64,000 nucleotides of DNA from Caulobacter sp. AP07 (GTDB lineage Bacteria > Pseudomonadota > Alphaproteobacteria > Caulobacterales > Caulobacteraceae), in the NCBI RefSeq assembly GCF_000281955.1, contig NZ_AKKF01000167.1:1-64000 (forward strand), in the 5' to 3' direction. Each line of letters begins with the position of its first letter. Position 1 is the first letter of the stretch. The notes under the pieces were generated by a model. It saw nothing but the letters and a program-made list of their open reading frames with translations, was not told the origin of the DNA and did no database searches. A program made the position numbers and the translations under genes. Positions 61,389-64,000 of this stretch are shown piece after piece.

Positions 61389-62555
61389 CTATCCGGCGAC
61401 GGCGGTCTTCGCCAATCTCTGGACATAGACGAACAGCAGGCTGGCGATCGCCGAGCCGACGAAGACCGCGGCGCCGACCACCTCGATGCCGGCGACCCGC
61501 TCGAGATAGCCGCCCAGGACGGGACTGACGGCGCCGGTGAAATAGAAGATCCCGCCGACATAGGACACGCCCCGGCCGCTGGTGTCCAAGGCCGCCGCCG
61601 CGCCGAACACATAGGGCAGGACGAAGTAGAGCGCCGCGAGGTTGGCGCAGGTCGCCACCCGAAAGCCCGCCGCCGAGGGATGCGAGGCCAGCATCGAAAT
61701 CCCGATCGTCATGATGGCCAGGGCCGCCAGGACCGGAGCGAGGCGCCCGAACCTGACGCCGATCAGGCCGCCGATGGCGCTGCCAGCGATGGCCGCGACG
61801 ATGGCCAGGGAGATGGCGCCGTCGACCTGGGCGACCGACAGTCCGGCCTGGCCGCCGATAATGCCGTAGAAGGCCCAAAGGGTTCCGCTGGAGATCCCCA
61901 CGATGAGGGTGATCGCCATCAAGGCCACCAGCGCGGGGCCCACGACGAGCGGTCCGACGGGCGCGCCTACAGCCTGTTCGGGATTGGCGGCGGGGGGGCG
62001 GAGCTTCGGCAGCAGGGCCATGGCGACGCTGAGCGCGAGCAGGGCCAGCAAGATCGCCGCGTAGGGATCGGTCACCGAAACGCCGTGCAGAAGCGGCGCC
62101 AGCCCCACGATCAGGGCCCCGAAGATCAGATTGACGACATTGATGCGGGCGAAGGCCTTGTCGGGGTCGTCAAACCCGGCGACCACTCGGTTGGAGACCA
62201 CCAGGGCGGCCCCCACCCCGGCGCCGGCCAGGCAGCGGGCGATCAGCAACGGGACGAACTGGTGCAGGCCCAGGGTCGCGATCGAGGCGATGATCGCCAG
62301 GCCCATCCCCAGCAGCCCGGTCTTGCGAAATTCCCAATGGGGCGCGAACCGGACGATCAGGGCCGAGGTGGCGGCCAGCGCGGCCATCTCGGCGGAAACC
62401 AGCAATCCGGCCAGCGGTGCGGAGAGACTGGCGTTGGTGATCAGATAGCCGATCAGGATTGGCTGCATCCACCACGTGGCGTTGGCGGCGCAAGCGCCAG
62501 CCGCGGCGGCGGCGAATCGGCGCATGTCCCCGCGCCCTCGCACCATGTTGTTCAA
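61389..62555 (-). CDS. Major facilitator superfamily transporter, paralogue of 24772-25971
   Basis: This 388-residue MFS protein has about 12 segments. Shared features with the other copy include CAAN-x-TWWMQPI near the start, SN-R-VVAGF-x-DPDKAFARI, and the C-terminal GRGVSYVGGIFYFTGAVSPVLGG matching its GKAAGYVSSAFFYATALGPFVGG. It starts at TTG 62555, which has AGGAGG upstream; ATG 62546 follows three codons later. A cluster motif is 55 bp before the start. It probably carries an aromatic acid or related metabolite; the direction is unknown. Confidence 0.88.
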   Translation of the reverse strand: MNNMVRGRGDMRRFAAAAAGACAANATWWMQPILIGYLITNASLSAPLAGLLVSAEMAALAATSALIVRFAPHWEFRKTGLLGMGLAIIASIATLGLHQFVPLLIARCLAGAGVGAALVVSNRVVAGFDDPDKAFARINVVNLIFGALIVGLAPLLHGVSVTDPYAAILLALLALSVAMALLPKLRPPAANPEQAVGAPVGPLVVGPALVALMAITLIVGISSGTLWAFYGIIGGQAGLSVAQVDGAISLAIVAAIAGSAIGGLIGVRFGRLAPVLAALAIMTIGISMLASHPSAAGFRVATCANLAALYFVLPYVFGAAAALDTSGRGVSYVGGIFYFTGAVSPVLGGYLERVAGIEVVGAAVFVGSAIASLLFVYVQRLAKTAVAG

Positions 62556-62609
62556 CGCTTTCCCCTCCTGACGGCCTAAAAACCATGTCAAAAGCGCGAC
62601 TGTCGCAAT

Positions 62610-62629
62610 CTACCCCCAAAAGGGGATAG
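62610..62629. promoter_or_regulatory. Cluster motif copy 14
   Basis: CTACCCCCAAAAGGGGATAG is nearly a perfect palindrome (CTACCCC/GGGGATAG) around AAA. It lies 55 bp before the MFS start and directly after the end of the DAO gene at 62650. Confidence 0.65.
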
Positions 62630-62649
62630 CCCGGCCAGGCGAGCGCGCA

Positions 62650-64000
62650 TCAGGCGCGGAAGGCGACGGGCGAGCCGTCGCTGAAACGCTGGTGTTGGAA
62701 GGCCGACAGGTCGATCGCCGGCCTTTGGCCCGTCACCAGGTCCGCCAGGGCCTCGCCCGCCGCGGGGGCCATGGTCAGGCCGTAATAGAAGCCCGTGCCC
62801 AGATAGAGCCCGGGCGTCTGGGTCACCGCCGAAATAATCGGCATATTGTCCAGCGTCGTGCTGATCACCCCGCCCCAGGCTTCGACGATGCGGGCCGGGG
62901 CGAAGACCGGATACTTGGCTTTCAGGGCCACGGCCACCGCGTCCAGCAGGCTTCGACGAACCTCCGGGGTCAGGATGCGGTTACGTTCGAACGGTGAAGG
63001 CGCGTCGAGCGCCCAGTGGGCCGGCGCGGTGAGCTGGTCCAGAAAGGTCGAACCGTTGAAGACCGGAAGGACCTCCCCCCACATGCGCCGCATGGCCGGC
63101 AGCAGCCGGGGACTGTTGGCCAGCAGCGCCGGGGTGATCGGCGCCACGCCGGTGATCGCCGCCAAGGTGTAGCCGCCGTCGATCTGCGGTCGCCAGCAAT
63201 AGTCGGGGCCCCAGGCCGAGACCGCGGGACCGTCGCGCACGCCGGCCATTCGGGCGACCGAGGCGTGCGCGTCGAACTGGCCCAGGTCCAGGCCAAGGCT
63301 GCGCGCCATCAGCGGCGACCATGCGCCGCCGGCCAGGATGACGGCCTGGGCGGCGATCGGTCCGCGCTCGGTCACCACGCCGCTGACTCGCCCCGCCGCG
63401 GTCTGCAGGCCCCGGACCGCGCAGTTCTGCAGGATCACCGCTCCGTGGCGGCGCGCGGCGTCGGCCAGGCTCGGCGCGAACAGGGTCGGCTCGGCCGACC
63501 CGTCGCTGGGCTGGAACATCGCCCCGGCCCAGCGCCGGCCGCTCCTGGGCAGCAAACCGTCCAACTGGGATCCTGAGATGATCCTGGCGTCGACGCCGGG
63601 CGCGCCCTTGACGCTGGCCAGCCAGGCCTGGGCTTCGGCGAGCGCCGCCTGCGTCTCGAAGACGCTGACCAGACCGGTTTGGCGATATCCGGTTTCGGCC
63701 GCGACCCGCTGGTTCAGGGTCCGCCAAAGGGCTTTGGACCGTCCGATGATCTCCATCTTGGCCGGGTCGAGAAACTGGCTGTCAACATAGCCCACCGAAC
63801 GACCGGACGCCTCGCCGGCGATCACGCCCTTTTCGCAGATCGCCACGCGCAGGCCGCGCTCGGCCAGGGTCAGCCCCGCGGCGCAGCCGATATTGCCGCC
63901 GCCGATCACCACGACATCGACCACGGCGGGCGCCGCCGCGTCGCTGCGCACGCTTCTGGCCCGGCCGACGCCGGGCTTGACGATCGCCCCGCCCGGCTTG
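62650..64000 (-). CDS. FAD-dependent oxidoreductase (DAO family), 5' end cut by the right edge
   Basis: About 450 residues are visible. The FAD motif is VVVIGGGNIGCAAGL, then EKGVIAGEASGRSVGYV, and the C terminus reads DNMPIISAVTQTPGLYLGTGFYYGLTMAPAAGEALADLV. It is very similar to 15349-16806. An internal GTG at 63951 could be mistaken for the start, but the frame stays open to the edge with GGAIVKPGVGRAR, the element also present in the paralogues, so the real start lies beyond the window. It is paralogous to the gene cut at the left edge. The substrate is unknown. Confidence 0.88.
   Translation of the reverse strand, partial: KPGGAIVKPGVGRARSVRSDAAAPAVVDVVVIGGGNIGCAAGLTLAERGLRVAICEKGVIAGEASGRSVGYVDSQFLDPAKMEIIGRSKALWRTLNQRVAAETGYRQTGLVSVFETQAALAEAQAWLASVKGAPGVDARIISGSQLDGLLPRSGRRWAGAMFQPSDGSAEPTLFAPSLADAARRHGAVILQNCAVRGLQTAAGRVSGVVTERGPIAAQAVILAGGAWSPLMARSLGLDLGQFDAHASVARMAGVRDGPAVSAWGPDYCWRPQIDGGYTLAAITGVAPITPALLANSPRLLPAMRRMWGEVLPVFNGSTFLDQLTAPAHWALDAPSPFERNRILTPEVRRSLLDAVAVALKAKYPVFAPARIVEAWGGVISTTLDNMPIISAVTQTPGLYLGTGFYYGLTMAPAAGEALADLVTGQRPAIDLSAFQHQRFSDGSPVAFRA

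Overview
The window is about 64 kb of GC-rich, gene-dense DNA with ATGA/TGATG overlaps, several TonB-dependent receptors and a glutathione-linked formaldehyde pathway. This suits an aquatic or soil alphaproteobacterium, most likely of the Caulobacterales (Caulobacter/Phenylobacterium type). That placement is inference from gene content and codon use. No rRNA, tRNA, CRISPR array, transposase or integrase was seen.

Region by region. (1) 1-6.4 kb: start of an FAD oxidoreductase, a Rieske-type ferredoxin reductase, a VanA-like Rieske O-demethylase, and a formaldehyde operon (frmA-fghA-gfa). (2) 6.5-14.7 kb: a complete lower homoprotocatechuate meta-cleavage pathway (gabD, hpaE, hpaR, hpaG1, hpaG2, ligA-like, ligB-like, hpaF, hpaH, hpaI). 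It has its own HpaR palindromes, and the ring-cleavage enzyme is a two-gene LigAB type. (3) 14.8-26 kb: an NTF2-like protein, an FAD oxidoreductase, a four-gene minus-strand operon (three Rieske oxygenases and a TonB receptor), an amidase and an MFS carrier. (4) 26-35 kb: a secreted nuclease, a TetR/Rieske divergent pair with a perfect palindromic operator, a hydrolase/VOC/ferredoxin operon, a LuxR-type regulator, an APC permease and another FAD oxidoreductase. (5) 35-41 kb: a formate dehydrogenase operon (DUF2218-moeA-fdhD-fdhF) divergent from an unknown gene. (6) 41-47 kb: a CHASE-like/GGDEF/EAL protein and a less GC-rich block with a secreted caspase-like protease translationally coupled to a lysozyme-like protein. 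(7) 47-57 kb: another Rieske oxygenase, a second LuxR regulator, a TonB receptor, a Rieske/Rieske/MFS operon and a beta-helix-like unknown. (8) 57-61 kb: a Fur-box siderophore receptor with a PepSY protein. (9) 61-64 kb: a small unknown, an MFS carrier and a truncated FAD oxidoreductase paralogous to the one at the left edge.

How it fits together. Eight Rieske oxygenase components share one [2Fe-2S] ferredoxin and one ferredoxin reductase. If several are O- or N-demethylases they release formaldehyde. FrmA/FghA/Gfa would take this to formate, and the FdhF-type enzyme would take formate to CO2. The aromatic product could enter the HPC meta-cleavage pathway and end as pyruvate plus succinate.

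The main discovery candidate is an imperfect inverted repeat, (A/C)CCC-N5-(A/G)GGG. It recurs 14 times, almost always 35-150 bp upstream of these Rieske, TonB, MFS, formaldehyde and formate units. It is absent from the HpaR-controlled block. Two LuxR-type regulators in the window share a nearly identical recognition helix and are the obvious candidate regulators.
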